A stretch of DNA of 64,000 bases from Proteus alimentorum (GCF_002607735.1 NZ_NBVR01000031.1:310001-374000); one strand, 5' to 3'; shown: positions 1-9,445, numbered from the stretch's first letter. Notes: generated from the sequence alone by a model not told the origin. Translations and numbers: made by a program.

Positions 1-3000
1 GTAATTTCTCATGTAAATATTTTATCGGTGACGGAATATTTAATAATAATAATCGTCTTACCCCTTCCCACATAGAAGCTTGCTGTTCAGATTCTGTTTC
101 AAAAAGCTTAATACCCACGCTGTTTTTTTCATCAACGAGTGCAGGATAAGCTTTCACTGAATAGCCACCCCGTTTTTGCTCATAACGCTGAGGCAAATCA
201 CCAAAACTCCAAATATGTAAATCTTGTTGTTCAATACCATCATCGGCTACTGCTGATAATGTTTCTTGCACTTTTTCCTTTAAGTTCTCTTTTAATTTAT
301 TGAGATCTTTACTTTCTGCCAGTATTTTATTTTTATCGCCAACAACACGGAATGTCATTTTTAAGTGATCAGCAACTTGATCAAGTTGCCAGCTCTCTCT
401 ATCAACGGTCACCCCTGTCATTCGGCGTAATTCGTTTTCAAGTTTATCGAGTAAGCCACCTTCAACTTGAGGTACACGCTCTAAAAAAGCAGAAGCATAG
501 TTAGGTGCTGGTACAAAATTACGACGGATAGGTTTTGGTAATGATTTAATTAAGGCCACTATCAACTCATGGCGAATACCCGGAATTTGCCAATCAAAAC
601 CTTCATCTTTTACCTGATTTAAAATAGGTAATGGAATATGAACAGTGACACCATCAGCCGCAGTACCCGGTTCAAACTGATAAGTTAAGCGTAATTTTAG
701 ATTATCTTGATGCCAATAATTGGGATAATCTAGTGCGCTAACACGTTTAGCATCATCTTTGATAAGCATACTTTTTTCAAAGTTAAGCAAATCAGGTGAT
801 ACTTTTTGTGCCTCTTTCCACCATTTATCAAAATGACGAGATGAAACGACATCCTGAGGTACTCGTTGATCGTAGAAAGTAAACATGGTTTCATCATCAA
901 CAAGAATATCTCGACGACGAGATTTATGCTCCAACTCTTCAACTTCTGTCCGTAGTTTTAAATTGTCACGGAAAAATGCATGACGTGTTTGCCAATCACC
1001 TTCTACTAACGCATGGCGGATAAAGAGCTCTCGACATAAAAGCGGATCAATTTGACTGTAATTAATCGGTCTAGAAGCAACAATAGGTAAACCATATAAC
1101 GTAACTTTCTCATTAGCCATTACAGCGCCTTGCGCTTTTGACCAATGCGGTTCGCTATAGTGATGCTTTACCAAATGTTCAGCAATAGGTTCAATCCATT
1201 CGGGTTCAACGCGCGCCGCAATTCGCCCCCATAAACGAGAGGTTTCAACTAATTCAGCTACCATTGTCCACTTAGGTGGTTTTTTAAATAATCCAGAGCC
1301 TGGGTAAATTGAGAAACGTGCATTTCTTGCACCAGTAAACTCTTGTTTATCGCTGTCTTTTTGTCCAACGTGAGATAATAACCCACTCAATAATGCGACA
1401 TGAACACTTCTAAAATCAGCCGGTTCACTATTAACAGGGAAACCAAGTTCTTTGACAACTTGACGCAACTGCGTATAAACATCTTGCCATTCTCGAACAC
1501 GCATAAAGTTTAAGAATTCTTGGCGACACAATTTTCTAAATTGAGAATGACTCAACTCTTTTTGCTGGTTTTTTAAATAATCCCACATATTTAAAAAAGA
1601 TAAGAAGTCAGAGTCTTTATCTTGGAAACGTCGGTGCTTTTCATCAGAGGCTTGCTGTTTATCCATTGGTCTTTCGCGCGGATCTTGAATTGAAAGTGCG
1701 GAGGTAATAACCATCAATTCTTTTACTGCACCATATTTACGCGCTTCAAGTACCATTCTTGCCAAACGAGGATCAATAGGAAGTTGTGCAAGTTGTTTCC
1801 CCATTGGGGTTAAACGATAAGCACCATTATGATCGGTCTCGTCTTGTAACGCACCTAGTTCTTCTAATAAACGAACACCATCTTGAATATTGCGTTTATC
1901 AGGTGGCTGTACAAATGGGAAAGCACTAATATCACCTAACCCTATCGATGTCATTTGCAAAATAACAGATGCCAGGTTAGTTCTTAATATTTCAGGATCA
2001 GTAAATTCAGAACGAGAAATAAAATCATCTTCTGAATAAAGGCGAATACAAATACCATCAGAAACACGACCACAACGCCCTTTTCTTTGGTTTGCTGAAG
2101 CTTGAGAAATAGGCTCTATTGGAAGTCTTTGTACTTTAGTGCGATAACTATAACGACTAACACGAGCAAAGCCGGTATCAATAACATATTTAATTCCGGG
2201 AACTGTTAATGATGTTTCAGCAACGTTTGTGGCTAAAATAATACGTCGACCACTATGAGGATGAAAAATTCGATTTTGTTCACTATTAGATAAACGGGCA
2301 AATAAAGGCAGTACTTCAGTATGGCGAAGTTGTAGTTTATCCAGCGCATCAGCAGTATCGCGAATTTCTCGCTCACCGCTCATAAAAATAAGAATATCAC
2401 CTGCACTTTCTCTGCTTAATTCATCAATAGCATCAACTATGCCATCTGTCATATCCTTATCGCTATCAAGCTCGTCCCCACCAATAGGACGATATCTCAC
2501 TTCAACAGGATAAGTTCGGCCAGACACTTCAATAATCGGTGCTTGGTTGAAATGTTTGGAAAAACGTTCAGGATCGATGGTTGCAGAAGTAATAATGACT
2601 TTTAAATCAGGACGTTTAGGTAATAGCTGTTTTAAATAGCCAAGAATAAAGTCGATATTTAAACTACGTTCATGAGCCTCATCAATAATGATAGTGTCAT
2701 ATTGTAGTAACAGCTTATCTTGCTGTAATTCAGCCAATAAAATACCATCTGTCATTAGCTTAACGAGGGTATTATCACCGACATGATCACTAAAGCGAAC
2801 CTTATAACCTACAGATCCACCTAACGTACTTTTTAATTCATGAGCAATACGTTCAGCCACTGAACGTGCAGCTAAACGTCGGGGTTGAGTATGACCAATA
2901 AAACCTTTGATCCCGCGCCCTAATTCAAGACAAATTTTAGGGATCTGTGTTGTTTTACCAGAGCCAGTTTCCCCTGCAATAATAACGACTTGGTTATCTC

Positions 3001-3259
3001 TTATTGCATTATAAATGGCATCTTTCTTTTGGCTAACAGGAAGGTTTTCTGGGTAAGTAATTTCAGGACAATTGGCACGACGGCGAATTATCATCTGTTG
3101 TGCTGTTGTAATATCACCTTTAATTGCACTTAATACCGCTTGTTTAGACTCTTCATTATTAATTTTAGCGACGCCACGTAGACGTTTTTTTAATCGCTGC
3201 TGCTCCCGCAACGATAATTGCTCTATTTCTTGATAGAGCGAGGCAGATGATAATGTCAC
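1..3259 (-). CDS. hrpA: ATP-dependent RNA helicase HrpA (3' end outside window)
   Basis: DEAH-box RNA helicase of the HrpA family, linked in E. coli to mRNA processing and rescue of stalled ribosomes. Reading leftward from a GTG at 3259, the frame stays open to the window edge, giving about 1086 of the roughly 1300 residues usual for the family; the missing part is the C-terminus. Walker A (GETGSGKT) lies near residue 95 and the DEAH box near residue 192. A GGACA-like ribosome site sits about ten bases before the GTG. The divergent neighbour is azoR, the same arrangement as in E. coli. Identification is secure; only the exact start is uncertain. Confidence 0.95.
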   Translation of the reverse strand, partial: MTLSSASLYQEIEQLSLREQQRLKKRLRGVAKINNEESKQAVLSAIKGDITTAQQMIIRRRANCPEITYPENLPVSQKKDAIYNAIRDNQVVIIAGETGSGKTTQIPKICLELGRGIKGFIGHTQPRRLAARSVAERIAHELKSTLGGSVGYKVRFSDHVGDNTLVKLMTDGILLAELQQDKLLLQYDTIIIDEAHERSLNIDFILGYLKQLLPKRPDLKVIITSATIDPERFSKHFNQAPIIEVSGRTYPVEVRYRPIGGDELDSDKDMTDGIVDAIDELSRESAGDILIFMSGEREIRDTADALDKLQLRHTEVLPLFARLSNSEQNRIFHPHSGRRIILATNVAETSLTVPGIKYVIDTGFARVSRYSYRTKVQRLPIEPISQASANQRKGRCGRVSDGICIRLYSEDDFISRSEFTDPEILRTNLASVILQMTSIGLGDISAFPFVQPPDKRNIQDGVRLLEELGALQDETDHNGAYRLTPMGKQLAQLPIDPRLARMVLEARKYGAVKELMVITSALSIQDPRERPMDKQQASDEKHRRFQDKDSDFLSFLNMWDYLKNQQKELSHSQFRKLCRQEFLNFMRVREWQDVYTQLRQVVKELGFPVNSEPADFRSVHVALLSGLLSHVGQKDSDKQEFTGARNARFSIYPGSGLFKKPPKWTMVAELVETSRLWGRIAARVEPEWIEPIAEHLVKHHYSEPHWSKAQGAVMANEKVTLYGLPIVASRPINYSQIDPLLCRELFIRHALVEGDWQTRHAFFRDNLKLRTEVEELEHKSRRRDILVDDETMFTFYDQRVPQDVVSSRHFDKWWKEAQKVSPDLLNFEKSMLIKDDAKRVSALDYPNYWHQDNLKLRLTYQFEPGTAADGVTVHIPLPILNQVKDEGFDWQIPGIRHELIVALIKSLPKPIRRNFVPAPNYASAFLERVPQVEGGLLDKLENELRRMTGVTVDRESWQLDQVADHLKMTFRVVGDKNKILAESKDLNKLKENLKEKVQETLSAVADDGIEQQDLHIWSFGDLPQRYEQKRGGYSVKAYPALVDEKNSVGIKLFETESEQQASMWEGVRRLLLLNIPSPIKYLHEKL

Positions 3260-3492
3260 CTTTTATTGTCCTTTTTGAGGTTATTCTAATCAAAACTAAT
3301 GCCCGTATGATATCACAACAGGTTATTGGCACATAAAGGCTTGATTAAATTTCTTAGTATATAATTTCATATAATCAATAATTTTGAATAGCATATTCAA
3401 AGGATTGAGATGTGATATTTTAAGGATAGAGTAAACTGGTGTTAACAAATAAGTTTAAATAAATAGAACATGTTATAGACCACGAGAAAATA

Positions 3493-4116
3493 ATGAAAAA
3501 AATCCTTGTACTGAAATCCAGCATTTTAGATAACTATTCACACAGTAATAAAATGACCGATTATTTTATTGAAAATTGGCAAACTAATCATAAAGATGAC
3601 TTGATTACAATACGTGATCTCACCAAAGATCCTGTGCCTGTTTTAGATCAAGCTACATTATTTGCTTTTGGCAAAGAGACTGCAATGCTATCGGATGAAC
3701 AAAAAACAGCCAGAGCATTGTCAGATGAATTAATTAGTGAATTAAAAGCCCACGATATGATAGTAATTGCAGCACCAATGTATAACTTTTCAATTTCAGC
3801 GCAATTAAAACATTATATTGATTTTATTGCTCGCGCAGGCGAAACATTTACTTATACAGAGGCTGGTGCTGTTGGTTTACTTAAAAACAAACAAGCGGTT
3901 GTATTAACCAGTCGTGGTGGTGTTCATAAAGATCAACCATCAGACCTTATTGTACCTTTCCTAAAACAATTTTTAGCCTTTATTGGTATTAATGACGTGC
4001 AGTTTATTATGGCTGAGGGTACTGCATTTGGGGAAGAATACGCACAGCAATCTCACCAACAAGCACAAAAAGAAATGGATACTGTAATTAGTACAAAAAA
4101 TATCACCATAAAATAA
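3493..4116 (+). CDS. azoR: FMN-dependent NADH-azoreductase AzoR
   Basis: Flavodoxin-fold quinone/azo reductase that transfers two electrons from NADH through FMN to quinones and azo dyes; a homodimeric cytosolic enzyme. It has 207 residues against 201 in E. coli and aligns throughout. The N-terminal phosphate-binding stretch (VLKSSIL...SHSN), the flavin motif APMYNFSISAQLKHYID near residues 94-110, and the SRGG loop near 141 are all present. It is divergent from hrpA as in E. coli, with 233 bp between them. A strong intrinsic terminator follows 23 bases after the stop. Single-gene transcript; confident call. Confidence 0.95.
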   Translation: MKKILVLKSSILDNYSHSNKMTDYFIENWQTNHKDDLITIRDLTKDPVPVLDQATLFAFGKETAMLSDEQKTARALSDELISELKAHDMIVIAAPMYNFSISAQLKHYIDFIARAGETFTYTEAGAVGLLKNKQAVVLTSRGGVHKDQPSDLIVPFLKQFLAFIGINDVQFIMAEGTAFGEEYAQQSHQQAQKEMDTVISTKNITIK

Positions 4117-4139
4117 TTATTTATATTCTCTTTATAATC

Positions 4140-4163
4140 GCACCTAAATTAGGTGCTTTTTTT
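4140..4163 (+). terminator. Intrinsic terminator of azoR
   Basis: GCACCT / AGGTGC stem with a short AAATT loop, followed directly by seven T residues. Confidence 0.85.
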
Positions 4164-4472
4164 ATAGCTAATATAAACTTTCATCAAGCATATTCCCCCC
4201 CTTTTTCTTTTATAAAAAATAACCTTTAACATTTATAACTAAAAAACCTTATCAGAGGATTACTCTAACATCATCTAACATCGTGAAATAATAATTCGAT
4301 ATAAAATATTAAATGACGTATTTCTTATTTTTTATTCTTTTATTCGCCATGAAAATAAATATATTAAAATAAGTTTTATTTGATTTATAAAAACAAAATT
4401 AATAATATTAAATTGCTCTAAGCGACAATCTAAAATTAAATGGTTTTATTAATTAAATAAATGGAATTTACA
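4164..4472. other. AT-rich region upstream of the fimbrial operon
   Basis: About 300 bp with very low GC and no credible ORF. It must hold the promoter of the fimbrial operon, but no unambiguous -10/-35 pair stands out in such AT-rich DNA. I looked for the paired inverted repeats that would frame an invertible promoter, as in the mrp fimbriae of Proteus mirabilis, and found none. Confidence 0.5.
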
Positions 4473-5072
4473 ATGAATAAAAATTTACTCTCAATACTGA
4501 TTTTATCTACAGCTTTTTTATCAACTCAAGCAAATGCAGTTGAATATATAGAAAATGGTGTAGGCGTGGTTGAAATTAATGGTCGAGTAATAGCAAGTCC
4601 TAAATGCGAATTACAAGCTATAGCTCCCATTCAGCTACCTAATATTCAAATAAATGATTTTACCAATACCAATTTAGCAAACATAGAAGAAGGACAAATT
4701 AATATTCATTTTGAAAATTGTACTAATGAACTTGAAAATATAAAATTAAGGATCCAAAATCAAGGAAAAAGCACATTAGAAAATAAAGTAGTTGAGAATA
4801 ATCCTAGCAATGTATCTATTGCTATTTTAAATACAGATAAAGCTATATTAGATTTATCACAAGAAAACCCTGCTGCGTTTAAAACAAATATTAACCAACA
4901 TAATGATTCGGCAAGCTATACATTTTTTGCCAATTATAAAAAACCAGATCAGGAAGAAGCAACAGCAGGCCAAATAAAAGCCAGCTTAAATTTTGATGTT
5001 ATTTACTCTGATGTTGCTGATGTTGCTGATGTTGCTGATGTTGCTGATGTTGCTGATGATAAGAATGGCTAA
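4473..5072 (+). CDS. Fimbrial major-subunit-like protein with C-terminal DVA repeats
   Basis: Chaperone-usher pilin-like protein. The start is taken at ATG 4473 (MNKNLL), which opens a standard signal peptide ending in ANA; an in-frame ATG at 4461 would add four residues. The mature protein has the pilin cysteine pair (PKCEL and FENCT), a hydrophobic subunit-like core, and a C-terminal strand ending SLNFDVIY. In classical pilins the chain stops near this tyrosine. Here it continues with five tandem DVA units and DDKNG, encoded by five perfect copies of a 9-bp repeat. It is the first gene of a four-gene operon with chaperone, usher and a second pilin. GC content is well below the flanking core genes, which suggests acquisition. 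The family call is good; which fimbrial type it is remains unknown. Confidence 0.75.
   Translation: MNKNLLSILILSTAFLSTQANAVEYIENGVGVVEINGRVIASPKCELQAIAPIQLPNIQINDFTNTNLANIEEGQINIHFENCTNELENIKLRIQNQGKSTLENKVVENNPSNVSIAILNTDKAILDLSQENPAAFKTNINQHNDSASYTFFANYKKPDQEEATAGQIKASLNFDVIYSDVADVADVADVADVADDKNG
5010..5054 (+). repeat. Five tandem copies of the 9-bp unit GATGTTGCT
   Basis: Five perfect consecutive copies of GATGTTGCT in frame with the pilin gene, each coding Asp-Val-Ala; a sixth unit begins (GAT) and then diverges. Copy-number change would lengthen or shorten the tail by three residues without shifting frame. Confidence 0.95.
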
Positions 5073-5084
5073 TTCTTTTAAAAT

Positions 5085-5112
5085 AGACAGAGCTGGTTTT
5101 CCAGCTTTGTCT
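5085..5112 (+). promoter_or_regulatory. Stem-loop between pilin and chaperone genes
   Basis: A 12-bp stem (AGACAGAGCTGG / CCAGCTTTGTCT, one G-T pair) with a TTTT loop, 13 bases after the pilin stop. No T-run follows, so it looks more like an mRNA-stabilising or partial-attenuation hairpin than a full terminator. This would fit higher expression of the first gene than of chaperone and usher. Confidence 0.6.
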
Positions 5113-5165
5113 TAATATTCTACATTTATAACCAATAATATAAATTCACTATATATTAATAGAAC

Positions 5166-5867
5166 ATGATTAAAAAAATAAAACTCACTGTATTATCTAT
5201 ATTGACCATCCTTCCTATTTATGGGTACACATCAATAAAAATAAATAAGGATAAATTTATTTTTATTGAAAGTAAAAATCAAGAAATTATTGAAATAAAA
5301 AATAACACAGATAATGATTATTTCATACAAAGCTGGATTTCACATTATGATGAAAACAATCGTACTGAACTACCTTTTATGATCACACCTCCACTCTTTA
5401 AAATAGAAAATAATGAACATTATTCTTTAAAAATATTTAAAATAGATGAAATAGAAAAAAAAGACAGAGAAACACTGTATCGAGTAAATATAAAAAGAAT
5501 ACCGCTATTATCTGATTCAGATGAAGATAAGAATTTATTACATATCTCAATGAATTCTGTCTATAACTTAATATACAGACCCATATCAATAGAAAAAAAT
5601 GCAGTAGATGCTTATAAAAAAATCGAATTTTTAAAGAATAAAAAACATGAATTGATTATAAACAATCCCACTCCTTATTTTATTACTCTAATGAAAATTA
5701 GTTTTAATGGGGTATTATTTAACAACAATAGTAAAACAATCCCCCCATTTAAAAAATATAATACAAAAAATATAATTAAAGAAACTGGATTGATTAAATG
5801 GACAGCAATTGATCAATATGGCGTAGAAATAAATGCAAAAGATAAGGCCATAATTAATGAAGATTAA
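5166..5867 (+). CDS. Periplasmic fimbrial chaperone, PapD/FimC family (divergent)
   Basis: Chaperone that would hold pilin subunits in the periplasm by donor-strand complementation and deliver them to the usher. The 233-residue length is normal for the family. A signal peptide (residues 1-20) precedes an Ig-like domain carrying family hallmarks: the FMITPPLFKIE stretch near residue 71, RETLYRVNIKRIP near 100, and NLIYRP near 138. The sequence is rich in Lys, Asn and Ile and diverges strongly from characterised chaperones. It overlaps the usher gene by 11 bp, which suggests coupled translation. Subtype by loop length was not determined. Confidence 0.85.
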   Translation: MIKKIKLTVLSILTILPIYGYTSIKINKDKFIFIESKNQEIIEIKNNTDNDYFIQSWISHYDENNRTELPFMITPPLFKIENNEHYSLKIFKIDEIEKKDRETLYRVNIKRIPLLSDSDEDKNLLHISMNSVYNLIYRPISIEKNAVDAYKKIEFLKNKKHELIINNPTPYFITLMKISFNGVLFNNNSKTIPPFKKYNTKNIIKETGLIKWTAIDQYGVEINAKDKAIINED

Positions 5868-8226
5868 ATCTAAAAAAATAGAGAACACTTTCTTTGTTTT
5901 AATGATTATTTTCAGCAAAGATGTTATTGCTCAGAATAACTCACTCTCTCTTTATTCTCATTCATTTTCTAATGTTAGTGAGGAAACAATTAAATTACTT
6001 CTTGAAAATAATAAACCTGAAGGATTTTATCACTCTTTTATTCATATTAATAATAAAAAGAAAATGACAAAACTCCTTTATTTTAAAAGGATAGATCATA
6101 ATTTAATTCCTTGTTTTTCTATCGATGATTTTAAATCTCTTGGTATTGACATTGATTTTTATGCAATAAGTAAAGAAAATGTAGAACCTATACCTTTAAG
6201 CGATTATTCAATTGATTTTAAATATCAGTTTTCCAATCAAAAATTAAACCTAATCATTCCACAAAAAGCATTAATAAATAAAGAGAGCTATACTATCAAT
6301 GAAGATGACTGGGATGATGGTGTTACCGCATTATTCAGTCAATATTCTTATTGGATTAAATACCATCAGAAAAAATCGCCTGAGCAAAAACTTAATTTAC
6401 ACTCAGGTATGAATATGGGAGCTTGGCGTGTACGTAGCCAAAGTGGATTTAATTGGAGGAAAGATAGCCATCAATCTCAGCTTTCATCAATTTATGCATA
6501 TCGACAAATTAATTCTTTTTCTTCGCTTTTTTATGGCGGTAAGTTTTCACCTACAACACGAATATTATCAAATGATAAAATAGTTGGCTTTCAATTAATA
6601 TCCAATAATTTAATTGCAAATAATACACTTTACGCTAATAGACCCGTTATTGAAGGCATTGCAGACACTCAAGCTGACGTTATCATAAAACAAGGTGATA
6701 AGATCATCTATGAAACAACCGTTCCTCCCGGCCCTTTTTTGTTAAATTCATTACCTTCAATAGGAAGTGAAAAACTCATTTTGGAGATCAAAGAAACAGA
6801 TGGAAGAGTAAAAATTTCGACACACTACTTTACATCATTACCAAATCAATTAAATAAAGGAAGCTATCAATATAATATTATATCAGGTACATTGCCTGAT
6901 CATCCTGATAATAAAAGACCTCTTTTCCTTTTAGGCGAATTTTCATATGGCCTTAGCCAAAAAATCACTTCTTATAGTGCAATAAAAAAATGGGATAATA
7001 AGCAAAGTTATTTATCTGGATTATCTTTAGATTTAGGAATATTAGGTGGTTTAGCAACAAATCTAAGTTACGAAAAAGACATTAACAATAGATTTAAATA
7101 TCAATTTCGTTATCAAAAAAACGTCCCAACAACACAAACTTATTTTACATCTGAGATATCTTTTTATCGGTATTTAGATAATCATCCATCAGAAGATAAA
7201 GTTCAAAAGAATCGTTCATTCTCTTTATCTCAAAATATTAATGCACTAGGTTATATCTCTTTTTATTATCGTGATAAAATTCATTATAACTTATCCAAAA
7301 ATTTCGAGTTGGGAACCTCTATTTCATCCTCAATAAATAGAATAAATTATAACTTTCAGTATAGTTTAAAAAAAGAAAAATACTTATCAGACCATTTTTT
7401 TTCACTTAACTTTCATATACCAATAGGAAATGATAACCATCATCATTGGATTAATAATCAGACAAGTTATCAACTTAATAATAAACATTTTGCAAACAGT
7501 ACAAATATGGGTGGTACATTATTGAATAATAATTTAGGGTATTCAATAAACTATCAACATACACATCATCATAAAAGGATATCCAACCCATTTTCTGCTA
7601 ATGTACGCTATCAGAATAATTATCAATCTTATACTTTTTATGGAAATAAATCAGAGAATAACTACAACTTGAATTTTTCTGTTAATGGAGCAATTGTTTT
7701 GCATTCTGATGGTATTACTCTAACACCTCGTTTAGGCAGAACGTTTGCATTAATTAATACTCAAGGTGTCGCAGGTATAAAAACATCATTCTCATCAAAA
7801 GCGGAAACAGATGTTTTTGGTAATCTAATTTTAAATAACATTACTCCCTATAGAGTAAATAAAGTAAAATTAAATGCAACAACGATACCTCAACTCGCTG
7901 AGGCGAAATATTATAGTAAAAGTATTATTCCAACATTAGGCGCGATATCAAAAATCTATTTTCCGATAAAAACTGGTTATCGTGTTATTTTCAAATCTAT
8001 AACCCCACTTCCATTTGCTTCAAAAGTAACCGTTCTTGATCAGGGAGATAATATTATCTTACATGGTTTAGTGACAGATAATAATCTTATCTTCCTTTCT
8101 GGTATTAATGAACATGGATTAGTAAAAATAAACTGGGGAGACGATAAGCAATGCCAGTTTCATTATAAATTGGATTCTGATGATAAGAAAAAAGATTTAA
8201 TAAAAAAAGAAATCAATTGTCTTTAA
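5857..8226 (+). CDS. Outer membrane fimbrial usher, FimD/PapC family
   Basis: Beta-barrel usher that would assemble and secrete subunits across the outer membrane. At 789 residues it is slightly short for the family (about 800-880). A signal peptide ends near IAQNN. The N-terminal domain follows, then the barrel with the plug region near residues 265-300 (ADVIIKQGDKIIYETTVPPG and FLLNSLP), and a C-terminal domain with the usual cysteine pair (KQCQF and EINCL). The start overlaps the chaperone by 11 bp. No second usher or separate adhesin gene is visible nearby. The operon is much more AT-rich than its surroundings. Confidence 0.9.
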   Translation: MKIKSKKIENTFFVLMIIFSKDVIAQNNSLSLYSHSFSNVSEETIKLLLENNKPEGFYHSFIHINNKKKMTKLLYFKRIDHNLIPCFSIDDFKSLGIDIDFYAISKENVEPIPLSDYSIDFKYQFSNQKLNLIIPQKALINKESYTINEDDWDDGVTALFSQYSYWIKYHQKKSPEQKLNLHSGMNMGAWRVRSQSGFNWRKDSHQSQLSSIYAYRQINSFSSLFYGGKFSPTTRILSNDKIVGFQLISNNLIANNTLYANRPVIEGIADTQADVIIKQGDKIIYETTVPPGPFLLNSLPSIGSEKLILEIKETDGRVKISTHYFTSLPNQLNKGSYQYNIISGTLPDHPDNKRPLFLLGEFSYGLSQKITSYSAIKKWDNKQSYLSGLSLDLGILGGLATNLSYEKDINNRFKYQFRYQKNVPTTQTYFTSEISFYRYLDNHPSEDKVQKNRSFSLSQNINALGYISFYYRDKIHYNLSKNFELGTSISSSINRINYNFQYSLKKEKYLSDHFFSLNFHIPIGNDNHHHWINNQTSYQLNNKHFANSTNMGGTLLNNNLGYSINYQHTHHHKRISNPFSANVRYQNNYQSYTFYGNKSENNYNLNFSVNGAIVLHSDGITLTPRLGRTFALINTQGVAGIKTSFSSKAETDVFGNLILNNITPYRVNKVKLNATTIPQLAEAKYYSKSIIPTLGAISKIYFPIKTGYRVIFKSITPLPFASKVTVLDQGDNIILHGLVTDNNLIFLSGINEHGLVKINWGDDKQCQFHYKLDSDDKKKDLIKKEINCL

Positions 8227-8247
8227 TTAAAAAGAAAGTTATTAAAC

Positions 8248-8814
8248 ATGAAAAATAAAAAATTTATTGCCTACCTAATTATAACATTACTTTATTCATC
8301 ATTCTCATTTTCATCACCGATAAGACGTGGTGATCATGATATACCATTAACTTGTGATGTGAATTACATTCACGAAAATACAAGTGATAGACTTTCTATT
8401 AACGAAAATGATTTCTTATCAGATGATAAAGGGGAGTTAGCAAACATTGATCCTCACATTATTCTTATTACTATAAAGGATTGTTCTAAAAGCAATGGGG
8501 ATATTCGTTTAAAAATTGAAAATACGAGTATTGATAATACAACCGGTTATTTGAAAAATATGATTAGTGCCCCTAATGCAAGCAGTAATATTGCATTTCA
8601 ATTATTGTACAATGAGGAAGAAAGACCCATAAATCTCAATAAAGAGAATGAATTCGCTGAAGAACTGATTGATGGAGAGGCTGAGTTCTTTTTTTTAGTT
8701 AATTACGTTAAAAAAGATAATATGCCACCCGCTTCTGGTTATATACGTTCAAACCTTCATTTTATTGTCATAATCAATGACGATATTGTTAATTTCAATG
8801 GTAATGATGAATAA
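8248..8814 (+). CDS. Second fimbrial subunit-like protein
   Basis: 188-residue secreted protein with a signal peptide (cleavage near SFSFSS) and a pilin-like layout: an early cysteine (LTCDV), a second one about 50 residues on (IKDCS), and a C-terminal strand (SNLHFIVII). It is weakly similar to the first pilin of the operon, including the pattern FFxxNYxK near the end. It has no separate lectin domain, so it is more likely a minor or tip pilin than a two-domain adhesin. It starts 22 bp after the usher stop and is followed by a terminator, so it closes the operon. The exact role is unknown. Confidence 0.65.
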   Translation: MKNKKFIAYLIITLLYSSFSFSSPIRRGDHDIPLTCDVNYIHENTSDRLSINENDFLSDDKGELANIDPHIILITIKDCSKSNGDIRLKIENTSIDNTTGYLKNMISAPNASSNIAFQLLYNEEERPINLNKENEFAEELIDGEAEFFFLVNYVKKDNMPPASGYIRSNLHFIVIINDDIVNFNGNDE

Positions 8815-8820
8815 TAAAAA

Positions 8821-8854
8821 AGCACGATGGAAAATTATCATACATCGTGCTTTT
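8821..8854. terminator. Bidirectional terminator between fimbrial operon and ydbL
   Basis: AGCACGATG / CATCGTGCT stem, A-run on the left and T-run on the right, lying between convergent genes. It can serve both strands. Confidence 0.8.
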
Positions 8855-8895
8855 ACAATAAAAAAAATGAAGTTAGATATACATTTAAGAATGAA

Positions 8896-9231
8896 CTACT
8901 TTTTTACCCATTTTCCATTGATGCCTTTAACAAACTCACCTTCATTAGCTCTTGCAACTAATTTTTCACCCGCAAGTCGAGCAACAGAATCAGGTGTTAC
9001 TTGGTTAGTTTTTGCGATTTCCGCATATTTTGCTTTTCTAGCTTGATTTATTTCATCAACAAGTTGCTGAGCTTGTTTGTTATTTGTCTGTACAAGCTCA
9101 ATATAACCGCTAAATGTTTCCCCTACTAATCCCTGCGCTCTTGCTTCATCAAGTGTTAATGCCGCGGCATTGGTGCTGGCTAAAGTCAACATTAACGCAA
9201 AACTTAAGAGATATTTTTTATAATTCATCAT
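8896..9231 (-). CDS. ydbL: YdbL family (DUF1318) periplasmic protein
   Basis: Small periplasmic protein of the YdbL family. It has 111 residues with a signal peptide cut near NAAA, then the family opening LTLDEARAQGLVGET and the closing stretch NGKWVKK. In E. coli it is encoded with YdbH and YnbE and is reported to influence how YnbE assembles onto YdbH in the bridge that moves phospholipids to the outer membrane. Gene order here (ydbH-ynbE-ydbL) is identical, with only 7 bp between ynbE and ydbL. Two adjacent ATG codons make the start ambiguous by one residue. Confidence 0.9.
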   Translation of the reverse strand: MMNYKKYLLSFALMLTLASTNAAALTLDEARAQGLVGETFSGYIELVQTNNKQAQQLVDEINQARKAKYAEIAKTNQVTPDSVARLAGEKLVARANEGEFVKGINGKWVKK

Positions 9232-9238
9232 TTACCCT

Positions 9239-9445
9239 TTAAAAAATGGCGCTGTTATTTTTTAAGAGATCTTCAACTTGTCTGTCTATTTTTACATTAA
9301 TCTCATGTTCAATTTTAACATTCATATTAATATTAATCGGTTTATCGGGTGTGGCGACTTCTAGTCGAATACATCCAGTTAAAGTTGATATTCCCATCAT
9401 TAAGAACATTAATAAAAATAGTTTTTTTAAGAATAATGGTTTCAC
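9239..9445 (-). CDS. ynbE: YnbE-like outer membrane lipoprotein
   Basis: 68-residue lipoprotein with a type II signal peptide and the lipobox LTGC at residues 22-25. The mature part continues with alternating short hydrophobic strands (INMNVKIEHEINVKI), compatible with the beta-strand stacking proposed for YnbE. It is known in E. coli as the outer membrane partner of YdbH. Its start overlaps the ydbH stop by four bases (ATGA), so translation is probably coupled. Confidence 0.9.
   Translation of the reverse strand: MKPLFLKKLFLLMFLMMGISTLTGCIRLEVATPDKPININMNVKIEHEINVKIDRQVEDLLKNNSAIF

Noticed and set aside
730-942. 70-codon minus-strand ORF
   Set aside because: It lies in another frame inside hrpA, whose frame is open and fully homologous across this stretch.
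4164-4472. Invertible promoter for the fimbrial operon
   Set aside because: No pair of matching inverted repeats flanks a promoter, and no recombinase gene is adjacent.
8777-9046. 89-codon plus-strand ORF spanning the fimbrial operon end
   Set aside because: It crosses a bidirectional terminator and is antisense to ydbL, with no ribosome site or family resemblance.
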